Shown: positions 23,360 to 33,713, counted from the stretch's first letter. The stretch: DNA of 58,487 bases from Clostridiales bacterium (GCA_017615325.1 JAGAAI010000008.1:1-58487); one strand, 5' to 3'. Numbers and translations are program-made. The notes: generated by a model from the sequence alone, not told the origin.

Positions 23360-24946
23360 TTATGACCCCAGATTAGTCTTGCGGTACTTAGAGGGCGTAC
23401 AGCCCATGATCTCAATGAATTTGCGGATAAAATAGTCGCTGTCCTTGTATCCTACATCCTCTGCGATCTGGTTGATCTTCTTATCGGTATTGATGATCTG
23501 ACGTGACGCTTCCTTGATCCTGTAATTTGTCAGGTAATTCTTAAAAGACATTCCGTATTTCTTCCTGAAGATCTGCCCCAGATAGGAACTGTTGATGTGA
23601 TACTTATCGCCAAGGTCCTTAAGACTTAAGTTGTCGGCATAGTTCTTGCGGATCTCGTTTTCGACGTCGGCAAGGATACCGCGGGATATGCTCTTGCGAA
23701 GTTCCGAAAGGTATGCGGCATACTCGGTAGCAAACTTCTTAAGGTGCTCGTGGCTTCCGCGGACAAGGGCCTTCTCCGAAGTCTGCTCGGATATGTACTG
23801 GATTACTTCCTCCTGGTTGACCGAGTCGTCCTGCTCGCTTGCCAGGTGGATCAGCTGGAAGAGCAGATAGTTGATGTTAAGGTCACTGCCCTCCTTGCCC
23901 TGAAGCTCTTCGTAGAGCTTCTCGACGCCGGAATCTATCGCGGGCAGGTCGTTCGTCTCTATGGCAGATACGATCTCGTCGATCGTGTTCTTGCAGAGGA
24001 CTATGTTGCTGTGGCTGACATCAGCTTCCTCATAGATATATAACTTCTTTGTAGTATGAAATCCGGTGATGCTCTTCAATGATCTTATGGATTCGTAAGA
24101 CTCTGCAAGCGACGAGATGTCTGATACCTTCTTGCCGCAGAGGAGCCTTACCGGCTTTATTATCAATAATTCTATCTTTCTTATAAACTCATTAAGGAAT
24201 TCCGTCTCGCTCATGCCCCTTACGGTCGCCATGTTCTCGCAGTATATGAATCCGACATTATAATTATCTTCATCATAAGCAAAATCGATCGTGAAGTGGT
24301 TTATGCTGTCTTTCATGACTTCCCTGCAGGCATTATAGAGCTGCTTCTGGAGCTGGGTCATGTCGTAGTCATCTGAAGATTCCGATTCAACGATCAGGTC
24401 CCTGTCGACATACTCTATGTCGATGAACCTCATGTCCCCTATAAGCTGGAGGTGCTTGGCCAGATAGTCCGTGTCTTCGTCAGCGAACTTGTCGTTTAAG
24501 ACATGCCTTATGATCCTTGCAAGGTAGGCATCCTCCATCTTCTCCCTGTCGCGCCTTAAGATTATGGACTCGCGGTTCTTGTTGGAGACCTTGCGCAGGA
24601 TCGCGATAAGGTCTTCCTCGTTAACGGGCTTTAATATGTAGTCAAGGCAGCCGTTCCTTATCGCCTGCTGGGTGAAGGTGAAATCATCGTAACCTGTTAA
24701 GAGGACGAACTCGGCATCTGATATCTTATCGTTCTTTACGGTCTTTAAGAGTTCAAGACCTGTCATCTCAGGCATCTTGATGTCGGAGATAACGAGGTCC
24801 ACGTCGTTATTCGAAAGATAGTTCAAAGCCTCCCTGCCGTTGGAACAGACCTTAACTATCTCGAATCCTTCGCTCTCCCAGTCAATAATGACCTGCAGGC
24901 CCTGAAGGATATAAGGTTCGTCATCGACAAGCATTACGTTAAGCAT
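23360..24946 (-). CDS. YesN-type response regulator, AraC family
   Basis: 528 residues. Receiver domain at 1-120 with DDEPYI, the phosphorylated Asp in DLVISDIKMPEM (about residue 56), and the conserved KPVNEEDL. A long middle region follows, then two AraC helix-turn-helix units at about 425-525 (LSLKDLGDKYHINSSYLGQIFRKKYGMSF, INQIAEDVGYKDSDYF). Partner of the kinase encoded 18 bases upstream. It probably turns on the adjacent sugar importer when an oligosaccharide is sensed. GAGGAG precedes the ATG. Confidence 0.9.
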   Translation of the reverse strand: MLNVMLVDDEPYILQGLQVIIDWESEGFEIVKVCSNGREALNYLSNNDVDLVISDIKMPEMTGLELLKTVKNDKISDAEFVLLTGYDDFTFTQQAIRNGCLDYILKPVNEEDLIAILRKVSNKNRESIILRRDREKMEDAYLARIIRHVLNDKFADEDTDYLAKHLQLIGDMRFIDIEYVDRDLIVESESSDDYDMTQLQKQLYNACREVMKDSINHFTIDFAYDEDNYNVGFIYCENMATVRGMSETEFLNEFIRKIELLIIKPVRLLCGKKVSDISSLAESYESIRSLKSITGFHTTKKLYIYEEADVSHSNIVLCKNTIDEIVSAIETNDLPAIDSGVEKLYEELQGKEGSDLNINYLLFQLIHLASEQDDSVNQEEVIQYISEQTSEKALVRGSHEHLKKFATEYAAYLSELRKSISRGILADVENEIRKNYADNLSLKDLGDKYHINSSYLGQIFRKKYGMSFKNYLTNYRIKEASRQIINTDKKINQIAEDVGYKDSDYFIRKFIEIMGCTPSKYRKTNLGS

Positions 24947-24964
24947 TTTCCGGCTCCTCTTACT

Positions 24965-26728
24965 TTAATCCTTTTTTATTATGTCAGTCGGTATCGTGAT
25001 GATGACGCTCATTCCGATGCCCTTCTCGCTCTCGATCATGAACTTGGCCCTGTTGTGGAACATCATCTTGATCCTAAGGCATGCGTTCAAGATACCGACG
25101 TGCTTTGCGTTCTTTATCATATCAATGGTAACACAGTTCATCTTGCGCTGCAGTGATACGGCCTCAGCCTCGTCCATTCCGTCGCCCGTGTCTTCGACCT
25201 CTATAACCAGTCTGTCGTCCTTCTTATAGACCCTTACGAAGATCCAGCCCTGGGCGGACTTGGACTCGATCCCGTGGACGCAGGCATTCTCAACGAATGT
25301 AACGAGCGTCAGTTTGGGGATCAGGTAATCCTTACAGTCTTCTGCAATATCGATCTCGAAAGAAATCCTGTCTCCGAACCTGTAGCTCTGGAGCTGGAGG
25401 TAGGCATCTACGAACTCCTCTTCCTCCTCGATCGTAACGGCATCGCCGTGCCACTCAACGTTCTGCCTCTCCATAACGGCGAGTCTCTGGACCATCTCGG
25501 CCGTCTCGTTCTCGCCCTTCAGGATACTGTGCATCCTGATACTCTCAAGAGCATTGAAGAGGAAGTGAGGATTGATCTGGCTCTGGAGGGCCAGGAGTTC
25601 CGCGTTCTTTCTTGCGATATCGTTCTCCTGCTCACGGAGCTTATCCTTATAGATAGTGTTGGTCTTCTCGTTGTTGATCTCAACGATCCTGTTATAGTCG
25701 TGCATCAGCGACGAGATCTCGTCCGACCCGTTGATCTCCTCGATCGGCTGGAACAACTCGTTGGAGCCCTCACCGAAAGCCTTGCCCAGGATGCTGATCC
25801 TGCTGGTGATGGACTTTTCGAGGAGCTTCATGATGACGACAGGGATGATGAGCGTAAAGAGGAGCAGGAGGATTATTACCTGGAAGTGGTTCTGGATGAC
25901 TGTCGAGATCGTCATGTCTTCCGTGATCGCATAGATCTTGAAGGTATTGCCGTACATCTCGAACTCCCTGATCGTAACGTAGGGCTCAAATTCAGACAGG
26001 GTCACGACAGTCTGGTAATCCACTTCCTTCTTGTCGTTTGTGTGGATCAGGTAATCGCCGCAGCAAAGGTACATCGTACAGTTGACCGGGATATCTTCCA
26101 GACCTTCGACGATCTTGCTGTTCTTGGTCTCGATCGTGATGATCTTCTCGATGCTGGACTTGGTATTCTTCATCCTCCTCACATAGATAAAACGGTTCCT
26201 GTCAAAGGTCGCCCACTTGGGGTACTGGTCGTAGTAGGAGTAGACCGCTTCATCCACGTTATCGTTGATGAAGGCCTTATACCAGACTTCCCCCTCGGCT
26301 TCCGACAGTTTGTGGAAATAGTTACCGTTTATGATCGTGGGGTTGTCCGTATAGATTACGATCCTGTCCCTGTTGATATCCGACAGTGTCGTGAAGAATG
26401 AGTTCGAGAAGTTGACGACATAGTTATCGTAGTAGTCGTAGGGTATGCTGTACCAGGTGTTAAGGAAGGAGTTTAAGTTCTTGTTGATGTCGATAGCCGA
26501 TGCAACCTTTGAATCGTATGCGAGTATGCTGTCAAGGTAGTTCGCGTAACCTTCGATAGCGCTCTCCCTGTAGTGGTTCTGGTTGATCCTCTCCGCATCG
26601 AAAATGGATCTGAAGAGGATGGCATCAGTCATGACGAGCGGCAGGATAACGCAGAAGATATAGATCAGCAGGAACTTCCTGCTGAGCTTCAGCCTCCCGA
26701 ACAATCCGCCTTTGATGATCCTCATCAT
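24965..26728 (-). CDS. YesM-type sensor histidine kinase
   Basis: 587 residues. Membrane helix at about 18-40, an extracellular sensor of about 240 residues, a second helix (about 283-303, VIILLLLFTLIIPVVIMKLL), a HAMP-like linker, and the His_kinase domain with the phosphorylated His in NPHFLFNALESIRMH. The ATPase domain has VENACVHGIE and GDGMDEAEA. It senses sugars outside the cell and phosphorylates the regulator encoded next. The ribosome site is poor, with tandem ATGATG. Confidence 0.9.
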   Translation of the reverse strand: MMRIIKGGLFGRLKLSRKFLLIYIFCVILPLVMTDAILFRSIFDAERINQNHYRESAIEGYANYLDSILAYDSKVASAIDINKNLNSFLNTWYSIPYDYYDNYVVNFSNSFFTTLSDINRDRIVIYTDNPTIINGNYFHKLSEAEGEVWYKAFINDNVDEAVYSYYDQYPKWATFDRNRFIYVRRMKNTKSSIEKIITIETKNSKIVEGLEDIPVNCTMYLCCGDYLIHTNDKKEVDYQTVVTLSEFEPYVTIREFEMYGNTFKIYAITEDMTISTVIQNHFQVIILLLLFTLIIPVVIMKLLEKSITSRISILGKAFGEGSNELFQPIEEINGSDEISSLMHDYNRIVEINNEKTNTIYKDKLREQENDIARKNAELLALQSQINPHFLFNALESIRMHSILKGENETAEMVQRLAVMERQNVEWHGDAVTIEEEEEFVDAYLQLQSYRFGDRISFEIDIAEDCKDYLIPKLTLVTFVENACVHGIESKSAQGWIFVRVYKKDDRLVIEVEDTGDGMDEAEAVSLQRKMNCVTIDMIKNAKHVGILNACLRIKMMFHNRAKFMIESEKGIGMSVIITIPTDIIKKD

Positions 26729-26886
26729 GATAGGGTCACACCATGCCCTTATAAGAGCTCCCCTCTCTTAATTTCATTCCTATAATATAGAAATCGGCGG
26801 AGCTTTGCAAATGACAGGCCTGATTCCTGATCCTGAGGACAGGTTAGATCCGCCTTGCTCCCGGCAACTGTAATCGACGGTTTTGG

Positions 26887-26963
26887 CGACTGTACAGTCG
26901 TCATTTGGGGGTTTTACAGTCGTCAGACACTGCAGACCGCTCTCCAAGACACTGTACAGTGTC
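26887..26963. repeat. intergenic palindromic repeat, family C
   Basis: Two perfect palindromes sharing the core CTGTACAG: CGACTGTACAGTCG (26887-26900) and GACACTGTACAGTGTC (26948-26963). Between them are more half sites (TTTTACAGTCGTC, AGACACTGCAG) and a G-rich spacer (CATTTGGGGG). It lies in the gap between yesM and the Rep-like gene. Confidence 0.6.
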
Positions 26964-26975
26964 ATAATTTGGCAT

Positions 26976-27521
26976 TTACGGTGTCTTGCCCCTGATCTTT
27001 ATGCCTGCCATGTACTCGCGAAAATCAAAATTCGACTTAACCTCATCATCCGAATAAAGGTGTCTTTCCATAGCAAGAGACGTGCTGTCCTCATTTGTAA
27101 GCATCTCTATGGCGTCTTTTATCGATGAGGCGTCCGTCAGGCTTCGGACAAGCGGGGCCTGCATACCGAAGCGGTCGGCAATGTCCTCTTTTAAGAATTT
27201 CTTATCTGCAATAATGAACACATACCAACGGGCATCTTTCTTATCTCCTATATAGGGAGGACTTTTCATCTGCTCATCAAGATAAGCCTGCATGGAAGAA
27301 TACTTTTCCATTCCCGGGAACCCGTCAGCCCAGCAGTACTGGGCCCCGTAATAGCGGACATTCATATCATGCTGGTTATAAGTATCCTTGTCATGGAGAA
27401 CATAAGCCCACTTCAAGATCTGCTCATGGTCTAATGCGGACTTAATAAATCCTTCGGTATCATCTCCCCGGTCGCCTTCCCTGATGACCAGAAAGTAAAT
27501 GCGCTCTTTAGATCTCAGCAT
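26976..27521 (-). CDS. Rep-like protein, possibly a plasmid replication protein relic
   Basis: 181 residues. The pattern RIYFLVI... WAYVLHDKDTYN at the start and SLTDASSIKDAIEMLTNEDS...HLYSDDEVKSNFDFREYM at the end recalls Rep_2-type replication initiators of small rolling-circle plasmids. The usual metal-binding HxH and catalytic Tyr context is not obvious here. It is a lone gene beside palindromic repeats. It may be a domesticated or degraded replicon remnant. Assignment is by pattern memory only. Confidence 0.45.
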   Translation of the reverse strand: MLRSKERIYFLVIREGDRGDDTEGFIKSALDHEQILKWAYVLHDKDTYNQHDMNVRYYGAQYCWADGFPGMEKYSSMQAYLDEQMKSPPYIGDKKDARWYVFIIADKKFLKEDIADRFGMQAPLVRSLTDASSIKDAIEMLTNEDSTSLAMERHLYSDDEVKSNFDFREYMAGIKIRGKTP

Positions 27522-27561
27522 GTTTAAGTCTCTTTCCCTGGGAAACCATTAAGCCAAAAAA

Positions 27562-28599
27562 CTACTTCTTATCTTTATAGTTATAGATGGACTCTCTGTT
27601 CTGCTTATCATAAAGCTGGGATATATCGATTATCTGTACATACTTTACTTTGTAGCCATCATCACCATCGTCGTAATTATCTGAATAGACATGGATCTTT
27701 TTATCAGATCCCGCCAGATTATATAACCTGCAGTGAGCGTCATCTTCCGTAAGAGCATATTGCTCGTAACTGTTAAAGAATTCACGGACTTCCTTCTCAT
27801 CTGAATAATCCAGATCCTTCAGGTCTTCCTTACTTATGGAATCAGAAGTCCCGGTTATCTTCCAGACATCATTATCTGACCAGACTTTGCCGGTATTTAA
27901 GACCTGGTAACCTTCGCTCCTGCCATACTCTGACAGGATACTGCACTGACTTACGCCAACGATCACGCATTCGACATCTTTGCCTGATCCGTCTCCGAAA
28001 GTATATCTGTCGGTATATTCCGAAGGCCCGTCATCTTTGAATCCTGACTCGATCTTAAGACCATATCTCTTATCAAGAGTCATAAGATGAAGTCTCGTAA
28101 CTCCAACCGAATCCTTGCCGTCAGAATCCCTGTCGTTCACAGCGCACACGTCAAGCCCCAGATAGTAAGTTTCCTTATCTGTATACACATAGAATTCAGA
28201 CTCATAAACTGCAACTGCTTCAGTCTTTGACCACTGAGCTGTCTTTCTGGCTCCAAGGTCTGCGCTGATATATGTCGTATCCTTTATATCGCCTTTGAAG
28301 CCTGCCAGCAGATCATCTACCGCATCTTCCGTATCCTTCATATCGAGCAGGCCCTTGCAGAGCATCTTCTTTAAACCTGCCTTATCCCCGGCAGCTATGT
28401 ATTCAAGGGTGCCGGCCGCCGTTCGCATGTATACGTTTTCGCTCTTGTTATCAATATCTTTTTTATCTTTATATGGCTTGTCTATCTTGCTAAAGGGGCG
28501 GCTTCCCGCATCAGGCACGAGATCTGAAAGAGAGCAGCCCGTTAACAAGACCATAACAGCTATTATTGCTACTACTATCTGTTTTCCGTATCGAGTCAT
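27562..28599 (-). CDS. putative lipoprotein of unknown function
   Basis: 345 residues from the ATG with AAAGGA six bases upstream (a longer frame upstream has no such site). Signal peptide with lipobox VLLTGC. The mature part has an early helical domain (about 50-100: MRTAAGTLEYIAAGDKAGLKKMLCKGL) and a later mixed region, many Asp/Tyr/Lys. It resembles DUF5104-type lipoproteins, but that is a weak guess. It reads toward the Rep-like gene, 40 bases apart. Confidence 0.65.
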   Translation of the reverse strand: MTRYGKQIVVAIIAVMVLLTGCSLSDLVPDAGSRPFSKIDKPYKDKKDIDNKSENVYMRTAAGTLEYIAAGDKAGLKKMLCKGLLDMKDTEDAVDDLLAGFKGDIKDTTYISADLGARKTAQWSKTEAVAVYESEFYVYTDKETYYLGLDVCAVNDRDSDGKDSVGVTRLHLMTLDKRYGLKIESGFKDDGPSEYTDRYTFGDGSGKDVECVIVGVSQCSILSEYGRSEGYQVLNTGKVWSDNDVWKITGTSDSISKEDLKDLDYSDEKEVREFFNSYEQYALTEDDAHCRLYNLAGSDKKIHVYSDNYDDGDDGYKVKYVQIIDISQLYDKQNRESIYNYKDKK

Positions 28600-28639
28600 A
28601 ATATATCCTTTCATATCCTGCTTTCGATCCAGCCTTAAA

Positions 28640-28888
28640 CTACTGCCACTTTTTGTAAGGGCATTTGCCGCGGACCAGTGCGGCGCGGATCTCGACAAAG
28701 CAGCCGCAGGCAAGGCAGGTGCCCTGATTAAGTTTCTCACACTCACGGCAGATATCAAGACGCATGTCGCGGACATCATCTGCCGCCAGGTCTTCGGGCG
28801 GCAGGTCGCTTAAGCTCTTGCCTATGAGTTTCTCGTACTTCTCGCGGTCAAAGTCAGAGAGGAGGCACCTTGTGCAGATCTTGGTCAT
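28640..28888 (-). CDS. DUF6171 family small Cys-rich protein
   Basis: 82 residues with two cysteine pairs, CTRC at the start and CREC...[13 protein letters not shown] near 48-68, plus a final CPYKKW. I recall this layout as DUF6171, probably zinc binding. Its ATG overlaps the stop codon of the arabinofuranosidase gene (ATGA), so it is translated together with it. Why a zinc protein follows a glycosidase is unclear. Confidence 0.75.
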   Translation of the reverse strand: MTKICTRCLLSDFDREKYEKLIGKSLSDLPPEDLAADDVRDMRLDICRECEKLNQGTCLACGCFVEIRAALVRGKCPYKKWQ

Positions 28889-30396
28889 GCGCAGACTTCG
28901 ATGTGAAGGACCGTGGATGCGGGGATCTTGAAGAAGAGCTTGTCGCCTTCGATCTTTATGTCATCGAAAGATTCGATCTTAACAATATCAGGATCATCGA
29001 ATGTGTTCTTGGCATCCTTAGCTCCTCCGACCATCTCGCCCTTGGCACTCTTTATTGCAAGGCCCGGGATCAGAGTCTCGATATCGTATGCTTCATCGAG
29101 AGAGAGGTTTGTCAGCGTGATGTGGATCCTGCCATCATTGTCTCTGGAAACTGATTCAGTCAGATTAGGCACCATGTAGTTATCCTCGAGGCCTATCTGC
29201 TCGGTATCAACGGAACTTGAGAGGAGCTCATTGTCCTGATGGCAGCTGTACATCTTGAAGACATGGTATGTGGGAGTCTTTATCATCTTGTCGCCCTCGG
29301 TCAGGATAACTGCCTGGAGAACGTTTACGAGTTGGGCGATGTTGGCCATCTTGACTCTCTTGCAGTGCTTGTTGAAGATGTTTAAGTTGATGCCTGCGAT
29401 GAGAGCATCGCGGATCGTGTTCTGCTGATAGAGGAACCCTGGGTTGGTGCCGGGCTCGACATCGTACCATGTGCCCCACTCGTCGACCATGAGGCCGATC
29501 TTGCATTCGGGGTCGTATCTGTCCATGATGGCGGAATGCTTTTCGATGAATTCCTCCATTGCGAATGTCTTGGAGAGGGTCATGTACCACTCTTTGTCGT
29601 TAAAGTCAGTTGCGGATCCCTTGGCATCCCAGTCGTAAGGGAGCGTGTAGTAGTGGAGAGTGAGCCCGTCCATGTAACCGAAGTTCTGGGGGAAGGTTCC
29701 CTGCTGCCTGAAGCACTCGTGTAACAATGTTTCAGTCCATGCGTAGTCCTTGTCTGAAGGGCCTACGGCGAGCTTCTTGATCTTCTTGTCGGGATTATAC
29801 TGCTTAACGAAAGTCTGGTAGTGCTTGTAGAGGGATGCGTAGTATTCGGGCACCATATTGCCGCCGCAGCCCCAGGTCTCATTGCCGACTGCGAAGTAAT
29901 CGACGGTCCAGGGCTCCTCCCTGCCGTTCGCGCGCCTTAAGTCTGCCATGGGAGATACGCCGTCAAAGGTCATGTACTCGACCCATTCGCTCATCTCGCG
30001 GACAGTGCCGGAACCTATATTGCCGTTAACGTATGTCTTACAGCCCAATTGTTCAGCCAGGTCCATGAACTCGTGCGTTCCGAAGCTGTTGTCTTCGGTG
30101 ACGCCGCCCCAGTTGGTGTTGACCATCTTCTTGCGACACTCCTTGGGGCCGATGCCGTCTTTCCAGTGGTACTCGTCGGCAAAGCATCCGCCCGGCCAGC
30201 GGAGGACGGGGATCTTCATCGCCTTCAAAGCTTCGACGACGTCGTTACGCATACCGCGCGTATTGGGGATCGGCGAATCCTCACCGACATATATACCTTC
30301 GTAAATGCATCTTCCGAGATGCTCAGAGAAATGTCCCTGGATCTCAGGGTTGATGTGTCCTTCTTCCTTGTTAGGATTGATGATGAGTCTTGCCAT
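28885..30396 (-). CDS. abfA: alpha-N-arabinofuranosidase, GH51
   Basis: 503 residues, normal for GH51. N-terminal [33 protein letters not shown] and the acid/base Glu in [12 protein letters not shown]; the nucleophile Glu is in [11 protein letters not shown]. It has no signal peptide, so it acts inside the cell on imported arabinoxylan pieces, releasing arabinose. It is divergent from the esterase-GH43 gene. GGAGG precedes the ATG. Confidence 0.93.
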   Translation of the reverse strand: MARLIINPNKEEGHINPEIQGHFSEHLGRCIYEGIYVGEDSPIPNTRGMRNDVVEALKAMKIPVLRWPGGCFADEYHWKDGIGPKECRKKMVNTNWGGVTEDNSFGTHEFMDLAEQLGCKTYVNGNIGSGTVREMSEWVEYMTFDGVSPMADLRRANGREEPWTVDYFAVGNETWGCGGNMVPEYYASLYKHYQTFVKQYNPDKKIKKLAVGPSDKDYAWTETLLHECFRQQGTFPQNFGYMDGLTLHYYTLPYDWDAKGSATDFNDKEWYMTLSKTFAMEEFIEKHSAIMDRYDPECKIGLMVDEWGTWYDVEPGTNPGFLYQQNTIRDALIAGINLNIFNKHCKRVKMANIAQLVNVLQAVILTEGDKMIKTPTYHVFKMYSCHQDNELLSSSVDTEQIGLEDNYMVPNLTESVSRDNDGRIHITLTNLSLDEAYDIETLIPGLAIKSAKGEMVGGAKDAKNTFDDPDIVKIESFDDIKIEGDKLFFKIPASTVLHIEVCA

Positions 30397-30589
30397 AGTC
30401 CCCTCCTATAATATGCCCCAAGAGGCACAGGATATTTCTCAAGTTACATTAGCTTCGGGCAAATTGCAAGAAGGCATTAACAAAGACTTGAATTTATTCG
30501 GGTTTTATCTTGAATTTATCCCGTTGTATATAGATGACCTATTTACTAACATAAATGTAGATGTATCTATTCCATGAGGGGAGTTCCAT

Positions 30590-33562
30590 ATGTTAAAGAC
30601 CGTAAAGACCGAGAACGGACTCGTAAGAGGCCTTCCCGGAAATAATACCCGTATCTCTGTTTTCAAAGGCATTCCGTTTGCACTGGCTCCTGTAGGGGAT
30701 CTGCGCTGGAAGGCGCCCCAGCCTGCAAAAGACTGGGATGGCATCTACGATGCTTACAAGTTCGCGCCGATCTCCGTACAGGACCAGCCCGGAGTCGGAA
30801 CTGACATATATTGCCGCGAGTGGCACGTCGACCCCGACATCGAGATCGACGAAGACTGTCTCTATTTAAACGTCTGGACACCCGCGAAAAGCTCTGACGA
30901 GAAACTTCCCGTCCTGGTATGGTTCTTCGGCGGCGGCTTCCAGTGGGGCTACACAGCCGAGATGGAATTCAACGGCGAGAACCTTGCCAAGAAAGGCATC
31001 GTCGTCGTAACAGTCAACTACAGACTGGGTGCATTAGGATTCTTATCCCACCCTGATCTTTTTGCCGAGAGCCCCGATGCACCTGCAAACTTTGGTCTCC
31101 TGGACCAGCAGGCAGGACTTAAGTGGACAATAAGGAACATCGCAAACTTCGGCGGCGATCCTTCTAACATAACTATCGCAGGGCAGTCTGCAGGCGGCGG
31201 GTCCGTATTGAACCACCTGACAGCCGAGTCATCGATCGGGCTCTATCAGAAAGCGATAATCCTGTCGGGCATAATTCAGTTCCCTTACATACAGGACTTC
31301 GTAATGACCCCAAGGGAGATCGACGATGCCTGCTCTTACGGAGTTAAGTTTTTCGAGAAGTTAGGCATTAAGACGGTCGAAGAAGCACGCAAGCTCGATG
31401 CATCTTACATCCGCGAAGTCTATGCCAAGTTCCGCGAAGAAGAGAACTTCTTCTTCACGCCCATGGTCGATAAAGTCCTTATATCAGGCGATCCCTTCAA
31501 GCTCCTGGCAGAAGGCAGGCATGCGCATGTGCCCCTGATGTCGGGCAACACTTTCGATGAGTTCCCGAGCTTCATCTTGGCTGACTCAGACAGCGACTTC
31601 GAGAACAAGGCAAGAGAGATATTCGGCAGCAAGGCCGATGAGTTCCTCTCATTCCCCGAGGCAAAGGCGCACGAAGGAAAGATCTATGCCAAAGTCCGCG
31701 GTATAGAGTGTTCTGTGAAGGCGGCTTTCGCGCATAACGACAAGCCCGGTTACTACTACAGCTTCGAGCCTGACATCCCGGGCGAAGACAACCCCGGAAC
31801 CTTCCACTCAGTCGATCTCTGGTTCTTCTTCGATAACCTCGACAAGTGCTGGAGACCCATGGTTGGCAGGCACTTCGACATCGCAAGACAGATGAGCACG
31901 TATTTCGTGAACTTCATAAAGAAGGGCGACCCCAACGGCAACGATGCAGACGGCTCTGCCCTCCCCTTGTGGAAGCCTTACTCACCTGAATATAAGAACG
32001 AGATGCACTTCACATCTGACGGTGCTGTAGCAAAAGTTCAGGAAGATTCACCTGACTCTGATTTCTATACCTTCATGACACGTCACATCGAAGAGTCAGC
32101 AAGAGGCGTCAAAGCAGAGAAAGAGAAAGCCCCTGACATGCCCGTTGCACTCTACGAGGTTCCCAAGAAGCAGGCTTTCAATCCCTACCTTCCCAACTGG
32201 GAATTCATCCCCGACGGCGAGCCTTACGTATTTGGCGACAGGGTCTATATCTACGGATCCCACGATGTGTTCAACGGACACGCTTTCTGTCTGGAAGACT
32301 ACGTTACATGGTCGGCCCCCGTTGACGATCTCGGCAACTGGACCTACGAGGGTGTCATCTTCAAGAGGACTGACGATCCCAACAATGCTGAGGACCGCGC
32401 ATGTCTCTACGCTCCCGATGTTACGATCGGACCTGACGGCAGATACTATCTCTACTATGTATTGGACAGAGAGAACATCGTATCCGTTGCAGTATCAGAC
32501 TCACCAAACGGCAAGTTCGAATTCTATGGATTTGTTCATTACGAAGACGGTCAGCTCCTTGGCAAGAAAGAAACAGACGAGCCCCAGTTCGATCCGGGCG
32601 TCTTAACGATAGGTGATACGACATATCTTTACACCGGCTTCTGCGGTCAGGGCGACAAGTCCCGCCACGGCCTTATGGTAACGGTCCTCGATAAGGACAT
32701 GCTCACGGTAAAGCGTGCGCCCGAATTCCTTATCCCTTCCACCCAGCACAGCGCCGGCACTGAATACGAAGGTCACGCTTTCTTCGAGGCGCCTTCCATC
32801 CGCGAGAGGAACGGAATCTACTATCTGATCTATTCTTCGCAGGTAATGCATGAACTCTGCTACGCAACATCGGCTGATCCCCTGGGACCTTTCTCCTACG
32901 GCGGAGTCATCGTATCCAACTGCGATATCGGAATAGACAGTTATAAGCCCGCTGACAAGCCCGCATGTTTTGGTGCCAACAACCACGGCAGCATCGTCGA
33001 GATAGGAAGCGAATGGTACATCTTCTACCACAGGCAGACCAACAACGACTGGTATTCACGCCAGGGCTGCGCCGAGAAGATCACGTTTACCGAAGACGGC
33101 AAGATCCCCCAGGTCGAGCTGACTTCATGCGGCCTCAACGGCGGACCTTTATCGGATGTCGGCTCTTACCCGGCACACATTGCCTGCAACATTTTCGATG
33201 ACAACGGAAAGATGTATGTTGGCGATGCGCATCAGGCAAACATTTCAATGGATGTCTACGAAGGACTTAAGGGACCTTCGTTCGTGAGAGACATCTCTGA
33301 CAATACCACTATAGGATTTAAGTATTTTGACCTTAAGGGCATAAAGGGCCTTAAGATCACGACCAGGGGCTACGGTAAGGGAGAGTTCGAGATAAGGACC
33401 TCCTTGGATGGCGAAGTGCTCGGCACTATCGGCATCGAATTCTGCACGGTCTGGGAAGACGGCGTTGCTGAATTTACCGTACCTGACGGCGTGTATCCGC
33501 TCTTCCTTACGTTCAAGGGAGGAGGATCTACATCACTCCTCAGCTTTGAATTCCTACATTGA
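30590..33562 (+). CDS. fusion of a type B carboxylesterase and a GH43 glycosidase
   Basis: 990 residues. The N-terminal half (about 1-505) is a carboxylesterase: oxyanion region FGGGFQWG, nucleophile Ser in GQSAGGGS, and His in TFHSVDLWFFF. The C-terminal half (about 530-860) is GH43-like: PNWEFIPDGEPYVFGDRVYIYGSHD, LYAPDVTIGPDGRYYLYY, FEAPSIRERNGIYYLIYS. A beta-rich end domain (about 880-990) may bind carbohydrate. There is no signal peptide, so it probably works in the cytoplasm, removing acyl groups and arabinose or xylose from imported xylan fragments. GAGGGG is eight bases before the ATG. Confidence 0.88.
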   Translation: MLKTVKTENGLVRGLPGNNTRISVFKGIPFALAPVGDLRWKAPQPAKDWDGIYDAYKFAPISVQDQPGVGTDIYCREWHVDPDIEIDEDCLYLNVWTPAKSSDEKLPVLVWFFGGGFQWGYTAEMEFNGENLAKKGIVVVTVNYRLGALGFLSHPDLFAESPDAPANFGLLDQQAGLKWTIRNIANFGGDPSNITIAGQSAGGGSVLNHLTAESSIGLYQKAIILSGIIQFPYIQDFVMTPREIDDACSYGVKFFEKLGIKTVEEARKLDASYIREVYAKFREEENFFFTPMVDKVLISGDPFKLLAEGRHAHVPLMSGNTFDEFPSFILADSDSDFENKAREIFGSKADEFLSFPEAKAHEGKIYAKVRGIECSVKAAFAHNDKPGYYYSFEPDIPGEDNPGTFHSVDLWFFFDNLDKCWRPMVGRHFDIARQMSTYFVNFIKKGDPNGNDADGSALPLWKPYSPEYKNEMHFTSDGAVAKVQEDSPDSDFYTFMTRHIEESARGVKAEKEKAPDMPVALYEVPKKQAFNPYLPNWEFIPDGEPYVFGDRVYIYGSHDVFNGHAFCLEDYVTWSAPVDDLGNWTYEGVIFKRTDDPNNAEDRACLYAPDVTIGPDGRYYLYYVLDRENIVSVAVSDSPNGKFEFYGFVHYEDGQLLGKKETDEPQFDPGVLTIGDTTYLYTGFCGQGDKSRHGLMVTVLDKDMLTVKRAPEFLIPSTQHSAGTEYEGHAFFEAPSIRERNGIYYLIYSSQVMHELCYATSADPLGPFSYGGVIVSNCDIGIDSYKPADKPACFGANNHGSIVEIGSEWYIFYHRQTNNDWYSRQGCAEKITFTEDGKIPQVELTSCGLNGGPLSDVGSYPAHIACNIFDDNGKMYVGDAHQANISMDVYEGLKGPSFVRDISDNTTIGFKYFDLKGIKGLKITTRGYGKGEFEIRTSLDGEVLGTIGIEFCTVWEDGVAEFTVPDGVYPLFLTFKGGGSTSLLSFEFLH

Positions 33563-33591
33563 TATAGTGGAATAAATCTCCTTTTTAGTCT

Positions 33592-33630
33592 CCCCCCGGT
33601 GTCCTCTAAAATGCGGTGCCGGGGGTGTTT
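33592..33630 (+). terminator. terminator after the esterase-GH43 gene
   Basis: CCCCCCGG pairs with CCGGGGG across a loop, ending in a short T stretch (GTGTTTCA). GC-rich and close to the stop codon, but the T-run is weak. Confidence 0.55.
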
Positions 33631-33713
33631 CATAAATTACTTTATTGATATTGCGACATAAAGGTGTTAGTATATGTATGACATGTGTATTACATTGTAC
33701 AAGGAGGGATAAT

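Noticed and set aside
25274..26401. Plus-strand 375-codon open frame
   Set aside because: Antisense to the well-supported sensor kinase; no ribosome site and no recognisable family, only strand bias.
26887..26963. CRISPR array
   Set aside because: The repeats are too few, irregular in spacing and palindromic throughout; no cas genes lie in the window.
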